DNA of 64,000 bases from Pythium myriotylum. Lineage: Eukaryota; Oomycota; Peronosporomycetes; Pythiales; Pythiaceae. Under the pieces are notes generated by a model, which saw only the letters and a program-made list of their open reading frames with translations, was not told where the DNA came from and searched no databases. This document shows, one piece after another, positions 30,754-40,788 of this stretch. A program made the position numbers and the translations under genes. Positions within the stretch are counted from its first letter, which is position 1, and every line of letters starts with the position of its first letter. The stretch spans positions 1,364,001-1,428,000 of the forward strand of contig JALJCQ010000007.1 of the NCBI GenBank assembly GCA_023091665.1. Reading direction: 5' to 3'.

Positions 30754-31728
30754 ATGTCGACCCTCAACTCGTCCCAGCTTCATGTGAAGCGCAGCTCCAC
30801 TCGACTCCATGCTCCTCCAGGCGGGTATTCGAGTCTGTCATTCGGCTCAGGGGGTTTCGGAACCACTGAACCACAGGAAAAGAATAGTTATGGTGATCCA
30901 GCTGATCCCCCGTCGAGTTCAGCCATGTATCGTGGCGGTGGCACCAATCTTGGTACTTCTAACTACCTAATGAACAACCAAGTGAATGATGGAGGAATGC
31001 GGCACCCAACCCCTCAAGGTTTCCATGCAACCGCGAGATCGACCCAACATGGTCAATCGGGGTACCTCGGTGGAGGGCATACTTACGGAGTTGGCGGAGT
31101 GACCTCTCAAGGTTCATCTCTTAACTCCTTCTCGGGACTTTCAAGTCCGTATCCGAATAATGATGGACGTCCCGCTTCAACACAAAGCAACTTCAGCTGG
31201 GGGGAGTGCGGATCTCAACCACCTCTGACTTCATCCAAGCGTGATCAGAATTGGGAGAAGAAACGACGCCTCTGGCTCGCACGCAAGCATGGTGGCTCCC
31301 AATGTCAATCCAGCTCGCTTCCACCTCCTCCGATGACAGCTTTGAAACAAGGAGAAAGAGGTTTTGGTGGTCACTTCGAGCATCTTGCTTCCTACAATCC
31401 GCCGTCGCCACTGACGAAATTCATGGCTCAGCAGAGTCACTGTAATCCTTTTACACCGGAAGAGGTGGGTGGGGGCTTTGTCGCTCCACCTACAGGCAAC
31501 GTTGGCCGTCCTTCTTCCTCACGAACAGGAACAGCAATGTCAGGAGAATACAGGAACGACCCGCCTTCAACGTACTCAGCTCGACTCTTGACGTCGTCGG
31601 CAGGTTTTCCTCACAGCTCTCCAGGAGGTGGTGTTTACAGCCAACCAAGCACCGCATCATCAACTGTGACGTCGACGTCTCGCAGACAACCACCAGGGGG
31701 CAACAGCAATTGGAGTCCCTATAGTTGA
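30754..31728 (+). CDS. Gly/Ser-rich protein with Jupiter/SPIRAL1-like PPGG motifs (324 aa)
   Basis: A single exon of low complexity (G, S, P, T, N). Near the N-terminus RLHAPPGGYSSLSFGSGG resembles the PPGG-x-SS-x-x-F/L-G motif of Jupiter/HN1 and plant SPIRAL1 microtubule proteins. A second, degenerate copy ends the protein (RRQPPGGNSNWSPYS). Between them lies one charged helix-like patch (DQNWEKKRRLWLARKHGG). SPIRAL1 proteins carry a short conserved motif at each end of a disordered chain, and the arrangement here is the same. This suggests a small microtubule-binding protein, but the motifs are short and the call is tentative. No signal peptide or membrane segment is present. Confidence 0.6.
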   Translation: MSTLNSSQLHVKRSSTRLHAPPGGYSSLSFGSGGFGTTEPQEKNSYGDPADPPSSSAMYRGGGTNLGTSNYLMNNQVNDGGMRHPTPQGFHATARSTQHGQSGYLGGGHTYGVGGVTSQGSSLNSFSGLSSPYPNNDGRPASTQSNFSWGECGSQPPLTSSKRDQNWEKKRRLWLARKHGGSQCQSSSLPPPPMTALKQGERGFGGHFEHLASYNPPSPLTKFMAQQSHCNPFTPEEVGGGFVAPPTGNVGRPSSSRTGTAMSGEYRNDPPSTYSARLLTSSAGFPHSSPGGGVYSQPSTASSTVTSTSRRQPPGGNSNWSPYS

Positions 31729-31907
31729 AGAATGAACTAGTTTGGATTGATGGGTGATGAAGAAGCATCTATTGATACGAATGCGGCGGGAGTCCAACGA
31801 CATGGATTGCCACCGGGCTTAAATAATAATCTACGGCCGTACCAGGCTATTATGACTCACAGGGACTTGGCGTCGCTGCCGAATAAATACTGACACGAGG
31901 TGGTTCC

Positions 31908-32393
31908 TCAGGCCGCATTGGGCTCCAGGACATGAATGAAGGCGCTCATGTCGAACACTGGTGCTTCAGTGGATCGACGCCGCTGGAGGAAGCAGTCCTG
32001 GACAAAAATGTGGTCGGTCGTGTCGGGAGAGTTCTGGAGCATTTCCAACGAGTCGTCGGTGGCGAACTTGAACGACTTCTTGAAGGCGAGTGCATCGCGC
32101 GCGTCTCGCGCTTCCTTCTCCATCAAACTCACGACGCGCGTGTCCATGCGAGGCATCCGACGCAGGCACTCGGCGACATCGTCCACCATGTCGTCGTCCT
32201 CGTCGAACGAGACGCGTAGTGTGTGGCTCGTGAACGTGGCGAGAGCGTTGGCTTCAAGCAGGAGCGCGAGCTCTTCCTCGGCGGAGGCGGTGCGCGTGAG
32301 CAGCGTCGGTCGCGAGCCGCAGACGCCGACCGTCTTGTTGCGCTTCTGGGCCTCGAGGGCGACGAGGTCTTCGCAGGCACGGGATCTCTTCAT
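31908..32393 (-). CDS. Hypothetical protein (161 aa)
   Basis: A single exon. It has a basic start (MKRSRACEDLVALEAQKRNK), an acidic stretch (SFDEDDDMVDDVAECL) and a helix rich in A, D and K (MEKEARDARDALAFKKS). It is soluble with no targeting signal. Codon use is GC-rich like its neighbours, and the antisense frames on the same span are shorter or less ordered, which supports the minus strand. No family was recognised. Confidence 0.5.
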   Translation of the reverse strand: MKRSRACEDLVALEAQKRNKTVGVCGSRPTLLTRTASAEEELALLLEANALATFTSHTLRVSFDEDDDMVDDVAECLRRMPRMDTRVVSLMEKEARDARDALAFKKSFKFATDDSLEMLQNSPDTTDHIFVQDCFLQRRRSTEAPVFDMSAFIHVLEPNAA

Positions 32394-32906
32394 GCTGTGC
32401 GTGTCTGTGGGGATTTCCTGTTCTAACTCGGGTCGGAGTCGGGCGCTGCTTTTCGATGGGTGAGAAATTCACCCTTCACTCTGCGGTGGGCGAATGCTGA
32501 AATGGGCGTTTGCACCGGCTGAACTCCAGCGTCACGGCGGACTCGGGCAGTGTTGACGGTGCTGTTGCGAAAAGTGGCGCCGGACACAGACGGGCCCGCG
32601 CGACCAGGCGACGACCGCGAAATGAATCAAGTGGCGCCGGCGGACCGACGGCCAGTCACCGCCGCGGCAAAGAGGCGGAGATGGGAGAAGGCGCGGGGGG
32701 AGAATACCGACTTCAAGTGAGCTGCTTGGGGAGACCTACACTTTGCCTCGGAGCCAATGAGGAGCTCTGTGCAGTCTACGGAAACCCCGACCCCTGGAAA
32801 GACTCTCCTCACCGTTCAGCGGCCTGGTTGAATTTGACTCCCTCTACGAATGCATATTCAACATCAACCAGTCTGCGCGTCGGCGCTTTGACGGTCCGCC
32901 GCGGAC

Positions 32907-32953
32907 CTGTAGCAAGTCACAGGCACGGACTCCGCGCCTGTGACTTGCTACAG
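32907..32953. repeat. Perfect inverted repeat (18-bp arms, 11-nt loop)
   Basis: The left arm CTGTAGCAAGTCACAGGC (32907-32924) is the exact reverse complement of the right arm GCCTGTGACTTGCTACAG (32936-32953). The loop is ACGGACTCCGC. It lies in the gene-poor stretch, not just after a gene, so a simple transcription terminator is unlikely. Confidence 0.9.
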
Positions 32954-33408
32954 TTGATATTATCAGGAAGCTGATCAGAGTGGTATCGTCATAGAGAGGG
33001 TGGCACTCGCCCAAAGTTGTCTCCCATGTTGAACCACCCCGGCTTGACGTTGAGCTTCGATCAGGGATAGGGCTGCTCGGGAAGGGGCGCGTCGACCAGC
33101 AAGCTCTTGGTCGTCGGGTCGCTCGCTGGCCATTGGCTGCGCGGCGGTAGGTAGCTCGGTCGAGAAGGTTCCCAGACCCAGGTCCTCCCAGCTGCAAAGT
33201 CGAACGGCTTGCACCTGAGGCAACTTCAACCACCAGTCTTTGTGCACAGGTTCAACTGAAAAAATCGCCTTCTCCGGCCGGATCGGCCGAAATATTCACT
33301 AGTGCGCCGCGTGCTGATCGCCGTGGCGCCAGCGCGCGGGGCGGCGGCGGCCGCGCGCACGTGGCGACGCGACGCGATGCCACGCGACGCGCGACGCCGA
33401 GAGCGTAG

Positions 33409-33618
33409 CGCGAGCACGCCTGGTGCGGCGTCGGCGATCGCGTCGGTTCCTGCGACAGCCTGGTCGTGTATAAAGTTTCGGAGGCCCTCGACGGTCTCGG
33501 GCTGAACTGGGAAGCTGGCGCGCACTGCGTCACAGGGCGGCAGGTGAAGTTGAGCCACTTCAACTCAGCGTCCTTTGAGGCTGTAGATGAATGGCTTCAA
33601 CGCGACGCTCGGGAATGA
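33409..33618 (+). pseudogene. Possible coding remnant, no start codon
   Basis: A 69-codon open stretch between an in-frame TAG and TGA, without any Met. Its second half (LVVYKVSEALDGLGLNWEAG, then HFNSASFEAVDEWLQ) has the balanced composition of a folded protein. The surrounding DNA is simple and GC-rich. It could be an exon whose partners I cannot find, or a fragment of a decayed gene or transposon. The evidence is composition only. Confidence 0.2.
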
Positions 33619-33971
33619 CAGCAGCCAACTTCAAGACGAGCCCATGACGGCGCGCCTGTCAAACCACGCGCCGCTAATAGCTACCGCCTGGCGCTGGCCA
33701 CCCGGTGACAACGAATCACTTTTCTCGCTCGAGAACGTGTTTGCTCGCCACGTTCACGTCAAAAAAAATCTCCAGAGAAGCGACACATGGAGACGGCGGG
33801 GCTGTCTCTACCGAACAGTACACTGCCCTCCGTCGTAAGCCACTCGCGCGACGCCTTTCTCGCTTACGCGCCGGGCGATAAGATTCGACGTCGAAGAGAA
33901 AGAAGCAGGTCGACTTCACCGACTGGCCATGTCTATTCGCAAAGTCTGGTTCTTTTTTCTTTCCTCCTTGG

Positions 33972-34739
33972 TCAGCTCGCGGGGGCACTGGCCACGTCGC
34001 CCGTCGACGTCTTGGCCTTCGCGCCGTCTCCTTGGACGTTCGTGTTCGCGCCGAGCAAGCTCCGTAGAAACTCGACGATACTGTCGTGCCCGCGGCTCAC
34101 TGCAATCTGCAGTGCGGTCTCCCCGGCCTTTGTCTCTCCCAGCAGGTCGCAGTCTCCGTGGTCGGCGAGCTCGCGCAAGATGTCGAGAGCACCAGCGTAC
34201 GCGGCGTAGTGCACAGTGCTCCATCCTCGGTACTCGAGCGCGTCGGCTGCAGCGCCGTGCGCGAGCAGAACGCGTACAGTCTCTGCGGACGGAGAAATCG
34301 CGGCAAAGTGCAGCGGCGTCCGGCGGAACAATCGCTTCTCGATCGCGTTCGGGTCCGCGCCGACTTCTAGCAGGTACCTCGCAACCTGCGCGTGACCACG
34401 GTCAGCTGCCCAATGGAGAGCCGTGAGCCCATACTTGTCGAGAGTGTGAATTTGCTCATGACCCTCGCATGCGAGAATGCGTTTGAGCTCGTCCAAGTCG
34501 TTCTCACGCGCAGCCTCGTGGATCGGACTCTTGTCCAGCTCAGTGTGGAGGTCGTCGAGCCCACCGTGCTCGTGAGACTGGAGTGATTCACGATGGGTAG
34601 CCATGCGGGCTGCTACGGTGTCGCCCATCATGTTGCTATCTGCTTCGATCGTACGCCACTGTGTGGAAGTTATTCTAAAAGTACGCAGTGTGATCCGTTT
34701 CGCGAACCTGTTGAGAGTTCTAGAAAAGCGAGCGAGCAT
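33972..34739 (-). CDS. Ankyrin-repeat protein
   Basis: A single exon of 255 codons. At least four ankyrin repeats run from about residue 75 to 225: KSPIHEAARENDLDELKRIL, YGLTALHWAADRGHAQVARY, RTPLHFAAISPSAETVRVLL, WSTVHYAAYAGALDILREL and ETALQIAVSRGHDSIVEFL. These stack to form a protein-binding surface. The first ~36 residues (MLARFSRTLNRFAKRITLRT) are basic and free of acids, like a mitochondrial presequence. If translation starts instead at Met36/37 (MMGDT) the protein would be cytosolic. No other domain is present, and the partner is unknown. Confidence 0.85.
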   Translation of the reverse strand: MLARFSRTLNRFAKRITLRTFRITSTQWRTIEADSNMMGDTVAARMATHRESLQSHEHGGLDDLHTELDKSPIHEAARENDLDELKRILACEGHEQIHTLDKYGLTALHWAADRGHAQVARYLLEVGADPNAIEKRLFRRTPLHFAAISPSAETVRVLLAHGAAADALEYRGWSTVHYAAYAGALDILRELADHGDCDLLGETKAGETALQIAVSRGHDSIVEFLRSLLGANTNVQGDGAKAKTSTGDVASAPAS

Positions 34740-34847
34740 TGTCTCATCTGTGGACGAAATTTGTACGGGTATGTATGAAAAAACATATCGAAAGAATGTA
34801 GTAATTTGACTATGGTGTCGACACCTGCCTACGACGAGCGAGCACGC

Positions 34848-37800
34848 TCAATACAACAGAGGGTAGTAAGCATCTTCAACAATCACAGTCGCCTGAGCGG
34901 CCTGCACATGGCGGCGACGGACAATCACGAGTGCAACGACAGCAACCATCGCGCAACCCACTAGAAGTCCCATCGCAGCTGTTGCCATTGGATGGTTGGC
35001 CACTGCCTTCGCCATGAACACCTGTGCTTGAGCGATGTAGCCTTGGCCATAATAGTCTGTGCTGTAGTCGTAATTCCCGTAGGCTTCCTGGTGATACGCA
35101 TCCGCAGAACTTACGGGTTCACATCGCTTAATGTCTTTTGACTCGTCCGGTAGGTTAAAGATCGGTGTGCAAACTGATGGCACACGTTCACCACAGCCTT
35201 GGCAGCACTCTGTTTCCTCCGTATCCATGTAACCAGCCGTCGCGGTCGCACGCACCACGTTTCCACCACATGCTTCGAACGGCCCGGGCTTTGCCTGGCC
35301 AGCACAATCACTCCACTCGCATTCACTTTCTGGTATGTCGACAGCTGGGCCATTGCAATCCGTCACCGTGAACTCTAACGGGCAGGTATGAGTCAGCTTT
35401 GAATTGTCGAACCGGGTGTAGGTGAAAGTGCACGTCACGTTAAACTGCGTCTCTGGACTGGTCTCATCCTGGTTCTGGAGCTCAATCGCGAAGCGCTCAA
35501 TGATCTCAGGTGAATTGTCCTCAACGTTAAGGATTTCGACTGGAAGTCGGTCCTTGAATGTTAGTTGGCACTCAACGCCCGATACTTCCATACGTAGGCT
35601 CTGTCGAGCATACTGAAGCCCAATGTTGGGCTGGTAGTCGAAAGTGAGCTCGGCAAAGTCACTCCCAGGGTAGGCGCACAACTTGGAGTTCTCAACACTT
35701 GACTGGGATGTCTGATACCACATCTGCTTGAACACATCGCAAACCTTAATGTCATTATGCGGATGGAGGTGGACGTAGAAAAAGAACTTCCTCGCGAGAC
35801 CGCACGCAGTCCAAGCATCAACAGTGATTTTCGTTTCAGCTGATGCAAACGTGTGCACATACTCGCTATCCCACAAGCGCCACTTGTTATCGCCCGCTAT
35901 CTTGTAGCGCCAAAAGGTGTAGGTACCCGATCCGCCATACTTGTTCGTCGCGCTGACATCAATAAGGTCGCTGACAGAGGCCACGTAGTCGCACTCTCCA
36001 TCGCTGCCCCCAAAGCTAGAGCACTGCAGCGCGCGATGAATCTGTGTGTAAGGCTGGAAACCCTCACCGCCAAGCTTCGCAATGATTTCTTCCGAATCAC
36101 ATCTGACAGACTCTTTGATCGACGCTGAAGCTGATGACACCATGTCGCCCGTGAGAACGAGGCATTGCTGGAAGTCACAATGCTCCGAATCCAAACCATT
36201 ACAGAACTGAAGATCATAGTCGTAGCCACATTTGTAGTCCGTCCAAAACTCACGGAGCCAGGCCGAGTACTTGCAGCAGCGTGTGCAGACATTCGAACTG
36301 ACGGGGACATCATCTTGTCTAGCTCCCGTTTCGCAGGACTCATCTACGAGTGGGTTTGTTGTCGACAACGGGTTGGACTTGAAGGCACTCTCAACTTCAG
36401 TTTCGTCGAAACACTTCTTACCGTCCTTCAACTTGTCCGACTTCGTGTAGGTAGTGTCGAAGAAGTCCTTAAAAGCAAACTCCTCGTCATCGCAACGCTG
36501 CTCACTACATGCATCGTTTGTTGCCTCTGACTGGAATTTAAACACATCTTCGACAAGCCCGTTCGCTCTCGCGATGTTGGATGACGTGAGCTCAGCCGTT
36601 GCCTCCGATCGACAAGTTGAGGTGGTGTTGTCGCAGAAATGGACTGGACACTCTGTTGTGTGCCGAGGTCTGAACTGGTCGACGACCGAAACGCACCCAA
36701 CGCATTGCGCTGAGTTTGCGGAGTAATCATGAGCGTCAAGCACGAGCTCATACTTGCCGTACGCGGATAAGGTGACGTCATCGATCTTCGCCTGCCGGTT
36801 CTGCTGATAGTCTTTCCACGTGTAGTGTGTCCGTACTTCGGGGCCTCGTCCAGGGTATCCTTTGTAGACTGTCTCCACGTCAACAGTGCCAATGGAGCTG
36901 AGTAGGTCTGACTCTTCAGGAGGATAATCAAGCACACCTTCCCCAGCATGGTAGTGCTGATAAAGGTCACTAAGCACTGAGGCATCATACACTTTCGAGT
37001 AGAGCTGAGTGACGACAACATCAACATGAGGCCCAAGTTCTGGAGTGCCATCCTTGTCCTTGTTATTTGTGCGGTAGTCACTCACGTAGTTGTCGGACGG
37101 GAATGGGACAGGTAAATGCCACTCAGAGGCAAGGTTGGAGAATTGACATTTCTGCAGGTTTTCCTCATTATCCCACTTGAACCCGAAGGGATGTGTGCTC
37201 CACGTGCACGGACACGTGTCCGGCTCAACAGAGACACACTTATGCTCTCCATCAATTTCTTGCATCTCTGAACCCGCTGGGCATGCGCAGAAGCACTGGC
37301 GCTCACCATCCTCGTTCACATAAACTACAGGAATCCCGTCATCAAGAGCAGAGCACTGGAACGATCGTGTGACCTGGAACGGATTGTACATGAACAAATC
37401 CACCGACTCTTGAAGGAACACGCAGTTCTCAAATTGGCCTTCACAACTCTCGCCACCATCGCATATTTGAAAATTGAACGTGTTAGTTTGCACCAGCTTC
37501 TGTTCGTACTGAGAGATGTAAGAGTACGACTTTCCGTTGTTGACAAACCCAATCACTGCAACCGGGACTGGGGCATCATAGTCTTCCATGCTTGCAAGAA
37601 CTCGACCAAATTTGGCGAACATCTCAATTCGTTCAACCTCGTTTGGGAGGACCTGCTCCGAAAGTCGATAATCCGTGCCATCAGAGAGCAAAAACGAAGG
37701 TTCATCCGAGCGTCCCTTGTTCTCCAACTCGGAGCGCGCTTGGCATTGTCCTGGTATGAGAGTCGTCGTGAAGGTGATATCTTTTTTTTCGTCGTGGTCA

Positions 37801-38177
37801 ATGTAGTACATCCGCTCGGATTTGATCTTGCCCACCCAGGCCTCGATGAGGTCAATCGATGATTGGTTCAAGCACTTCGAAATGGCAATGAGCACTGTCG
37901 TGTTGCCGGAGTTGGAGGTTTCTTCCGAGAAGGAGCACTCGATGCGCTCACTCCCGCCGTACAAACCTTCGACAGTCTTCAGGATGTTGTGCGGGAGTGG
38001 CTTCGCATCCACCGTGTTGAACCTGATGCCGCTACGGTGGCTTTGGTGCTGTCCGCTGAGCGCGAGCAGGTTGCGGTTGAACTCGACAGTCACCGCTGAG
38101 GCCGCGGTCGCCGCAAGGCCCAGGCCCATCGCTGTGGCCCAAGCCTTCATCCTGAAGAAGCTGACGATGGCGAGCAA
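34848..38177 (-). CDS. Large Cys-rich type I membrane glycoprotein, family unknown (1109 aa)
   Basis: A single exon. The N-terminus has a signal peptide; Met10 (MKAWATAMGLGLAATAASA) is the likely start. Near the C-terminus lies one membrane helix (MGLLVGCAMVAVVALVIV), then a short cytosolic tail RRRHVQAAQ...YYPLLY. The ectodomain of ~1000 residues holds many cysteines in pairs and clusters (ERQCFCACPAGS, DTCPCTWS, TRCCKYSAW, ECCQGCGERV), plus a PKD/Ig-like stretch (GKYELVLDAHDYSANSAQ) followed by CVGCVSVVDQFRP. N-x-S/T sites are frequent. This fits a cell-surface or secretory-pathway protein such as an adhesin, receptor-like or coat component. I could not match it to a known family; it may be specific to oomycetes. 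The gametic fusogen HAP2 was considered and not supported. Confidence 0.82.
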   Translation of the reverse strand: MLAIVSFFRMKAWATAMGLGLAATAASAVTVEFNRNLLALSGQHQSHRSGIRFNTVDAKPLPHNILKTVEGLYGGSERIECSFSEETSNSGNTTVLIAISKCLNQSSIDLIEAWVGKIKSERMYYIDHDEKKDITFTTTLIPGQCQARSELENKGRSDEPSFLLSDGTDYRLSEQVLPNEVERIEMFAKFGRVLASMEDYDAPVPVAVIGFVNNGKSYSYISQYEQKLVQTNTFNFQICDGGESCEGQFENCVFLQESVDLFMYNPFQVTRSFQCSALDDGIPVVYVNEDGERQCFCACPAGSEMQEIDGEHKCVSVEPDTCPCTWSTHPFGFKWDNEENLQKCQFSNLASEWHLPVPFPSDNYVSDYRTNNKDKDGTPELGPHVDVVVTQLYSKVYDASVLSDLYQHYHAGEGVLDYPPEESDLLSSIGTVDVETVYKGYPGRGPEVRTHYTWKDYQQNRQAKIDDVTLSAYGKYELVLDAHDYSANSAQCVGCVSVVDQFRPRHTTECPVHFCDNTTSTCRSEATAELTSSNIARANGLVEDVFKFQSEATNDACSEQRCDDEEFAFKDFFDTTYTKSDKLKDGKKCFDETEVESAFKSNPLSTTNPLVDESCETGARQDDVPVSSNVCTRCCKYSAWLREFWTDYKCGYDYDLQFCNGLDSEHCDFQQCLVLTGDMVSSASASIKESVRCDSEEIIAKLGGEGFQPYTQIHRALQCSSFGGSDGECDYVASVSDLIDVSATNKYGGSGTYTFWRYKIAGDNKWRLWDSEYVHTFASAETKITVDAWTACGLARKFFFYVHLHPHNDIKVCDVFKQMWYQTSQSSVENSKLCAYPGSDFAELTFDYQPNIGLQYARQSLRMEVSGVECQLTFKDRLPVEILNVEDNSPEIIERFAIELQNQDETSPETQFNVTCTFTYTRFDNSKLTHTCPLEFTVTDCNGPAVDIPESECEWSDCAGQAKPGPFEACGGNVVRATATAGYMDTEETECCQGCGERVPSVCTPIFNLPDESKDIKRCEPVSSADAYHQEAYGNYDYSTDYYGQGYIAQAQVFMAKAVANHPMATAAMGLLVGCAMVAVVALVIVRRRHVQAAQATVIVEDAYYPLLY

Positions 38178-39196
38178 AGCGAGAAGATTGGCGAGTGGGT
38201 GGTCTTGCCATCGTACCGCCTCCGCCGCCGCATGCGAAGAGCCGCCGCCGCTTGCAGCGGAGGGTCACTGGGCGCGAACAGGCGGCGACTGAGCGCGAAA
38301 GATCGCGCCGCCTCGTCAACGCTGCCGCCGCCCGACTCTTCAACAAGCGGCATTCCACATGTGGAGCTCCTCGTAAAGTTCGCTTGGGGGAGCAGCTGGG
38401 ATCTGATCTGCTAGGTTCGATATGAATTCGTACGATCTGAACATCCAGTGTCGGCGAAGTCACCTGGTTTAGGGTTGGCGACGTGCTGAAAAATTCGGAC
38501 AGATGACAGAAAAGAAACCCCAGGCGTTTGCAACGCGTGGGTCCGAATGCGGTAGTCGCACGCCGAGCCAGTGTCAGGGCTCTCGAGCGCGGCGGTCAGA
38601 GGTGTCGAGAGGGGATCTTCGCAGTCTCTCGCGGTCGCCTCTCGCGCGGCGTCTCTCTCTGTGATACGGAAGTGCAGGGTCTGGTCTGGCTGTTTGGCGA
38701 CCAGCCAGGCAACTGGACGGAAACCTCACCCAGTAATTTTCTGAGACTGAGTGGTTTGGGCGCGCGCTGATTGGTCGGTTGGTGGGAAGTAATTTACGCT
38801 GGCGTTCTTTCCTCTTGCTTCGCAGAACCGTGCTTGGAAAGAAAACCCCAGTCACCAAACCTCTTCCGTTCGACAAAGCGACGACAAGCGAGTGTTGGAC
38901 AGCCCAGACCAAAAAGACGAGCTCTATACAAACATCCAGTACCGGGACCGGAACGTTGGACCGAAGGCCCGTGCGTTTCTTCGGTTCTTGGTCCCAGCCG
39001 GCGGCTGCACATTCCTTCCACCGGCCAGAGCACGGGTCTGGGTGGCTGCGTCCTCGAGTCTCCACGCCAGCTGGGCGTCGGTCCGGAGAGGAAGAGAATC
39101 CGGCACGGGACTAAAGCGTGAGACGAGCAGCGACCGACGACAGCGCGGCGCGACGACTCCCCCTCCGCAGCCTCCGCCCTCCTCGCACTCGACACC
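38178..39196. other. Intergenic divergent promoter region (about 1 kb)
   Basis: Lies between the start of the Cys-rich membrane protein (-) and the FHA-RING gene (+). Long overlapping frames on both strands are GC artefacts without domain character. A weak hairpin (ACCGAAG...CTTCGGT) occurs near 38960-38985. The last ~80 bp are C/T-rich leader. Confidence 0.5.
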
Positions 39197-40788
39197 ATGA
39201 GCGCCACCAACGACCGCCGCTGGAGCCTCGCGCGCGCCACCGAGTTCTTCTCCGGCGACGGAAAGCCCGACATGTACGTGACCCCGCCACCGCGCTCGCT
39301 TCTCCTCGCCTCGCCTCGCCGCTGACCCCCTCTCTCTCTAGGCTCGACATCCGCGGCATGACCGCCGTCACCAAGGGCGCCACCGGCAAGCGCGACAAGT
39401 TCCGCAAGTCGGTCTCGCGCTGCGGCGTCGCCATCTACGGCCCCAAGCACTCGCAAAGCGCCGAGATCACGGCCGCCTCGGGCGCGCGCGAACGCATCTT
39501 CATCGAGGACCCGCGCGCGCCGTGCCTCACGATCGACTATTCGAACGACGCCTACCGCCTCCTCCCGTCCTCGGAAAAGTTCTCGGCGCACACGGGCGTC
39601 TGCCAGATCCTCGGCACCAAGTGCATCCGCGGTGGCAAACACCGCATCAAGGTCGGTGACATTATCCGCTTCGGCTCGGTCGGACTGCTCGTCACGGAGA
39701 TCGACACGGCGGGACTCGGGCCCAACGACGCGTCGCTCACGCCGGGCGAGATTAACAGCCTCATCCAGCGGGTCATCTGCCATGACGAGGCCATCGCCGA
39801 CGGAGTCGACAGCGGCCTCGACACGGACGATGACGCGGGCGACGCCTCGGGCAACGACGAAACCAAACCGCGCGCCTCCACGCAACGGCAGTCAACGTCG
39901 GCCATGTGCTACGTTTGCTATGACGAGAGTGAGGAAGGCAACCCGCTAATCTCGCCGTGCAAGTGTGCCGGTGACACCAAGTACATCCATCTGAACTGCT
40001 TGAAGCGATGGAACACTAACGGCGAGAAGAATGAGATCTGTACAGTCTTGGACGAATCGAACGCGCGCACGTGTTCGATCTGCAAGGCACCCTACCCGTC
40101 CAAGACCAAGCTGCCGAACGGAAAGTATGTGTCGTTACTTCCAGACCGCCTCAACCCGCCGAGCATTATGTTCCAGGTGGTGACCAAGCATTCGTCGTCG
40201 ACGCTTAACCTCTCGACGCGGTACCAGCTTAGTTACAAGATGCTGCTGGAAAATGACATTCACCGTCCACTCATGGTTGGGCGCTCCTCTCAGTGCGACC
40301 TCGTGCTGAAGTATCGCACGGTCTCTACGATTCACGCCGAGATCCATTACGCAAAGGGAGAGTTTTTCCTCAAGGATGCTGGGTCGTCAAACGGCACGCT
40401 TCGGTACATCTACCGACCTCTCACGCTGCACAACAACCAGTCGCTCCATGTCAAGTTCGGACGGACTGTTTTGTCGATCAAGCCGACCAAGAAGATCAGA
40501 CTCCCGCACTTCTTTGGTGGCGGGCACGCTCATGCTAACAGCAGCAGTGGTCGAATGGATGGTTTCGACGAAGACGACGATCACTTCGCGACGCCTACGA
40601 GTGCGCGGCGACCGGCGCCGTCGGCATTCTTGCCACCGCACTCTCAGCAGCAGTCGCTGCCCCCTACAGGTCATTCTGGATCGCAGCATTCGTCGTCCAC
40701 GCCGTCCTCTCAAACGGCCGCGACGGCCACGCAGCAGCAACAGAACGTGCATGCCATGCAGTCTCAGTTCCAGAACTTGGATCTGTAG
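39197..40788 (+). CDS. FHA-RINGv-FHA protein, probable E3 ubiquitin ligase
   Basis: Exons 39197-39273 and 39342-40788, across a 68-bp intron, give 507 residues. Residues ~60-150 look like a divergent FHA-type beta sandwich (KVGDIIRFGSVGLLVTEID). Next comes a RING-CH (RINGv/MARCH-type) finger with CYVCYDESEEGNPLISPC, CKCAGDTKYIHLNCLKRW and the last pair CSICKAP, with His in the fifth ligand position. A clear FHA domain follows (GRSSQCDLVLKY, STIHAEIHYAKG, FLKDAGSSNGT), which binds phosphothreonine. The C-terminal 90 residues are Q/S/H-rich. The FHA part would bring phosphorylated targets to a ubiquitin ligase. No transmembrane helices follow the RINGv, unlike MARCH proteins. Confidence 0.88.

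Larger units (their letters stand above)
32394..33971. other. Gene-poor region (about 1.6 kb)
   Basis: No credible complete gene on either strand. It contains the perfect hairpin at 32907-32953. It also contains a Met-less open stretch at 33409-33618 with protein-like composition (VYKVSEALDGLGLNWEAG). The part from 33290 to 33440 is very GC-rich with many CGCG steps. It may hold a decayed gene or element. Confidence 0.5.

Noticed and set aside
34848..38177. HAP2/GCS1 gamete fusogen as identity of the Cys-rich membrane protein
   Set aside because: Signal peptide, Cys-rich ectodomain and single C-terminal helix fit in outline, but I could not find the conserved HAP2 core cysteine and aromatic pattern.
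38794..39885. 363-codon minus-strand open frame
   Set aside because: It overlaps the well-supported FHA-RING gene in antisense and reads as Arg/Ala/Val/Asp low-complexity sequence.
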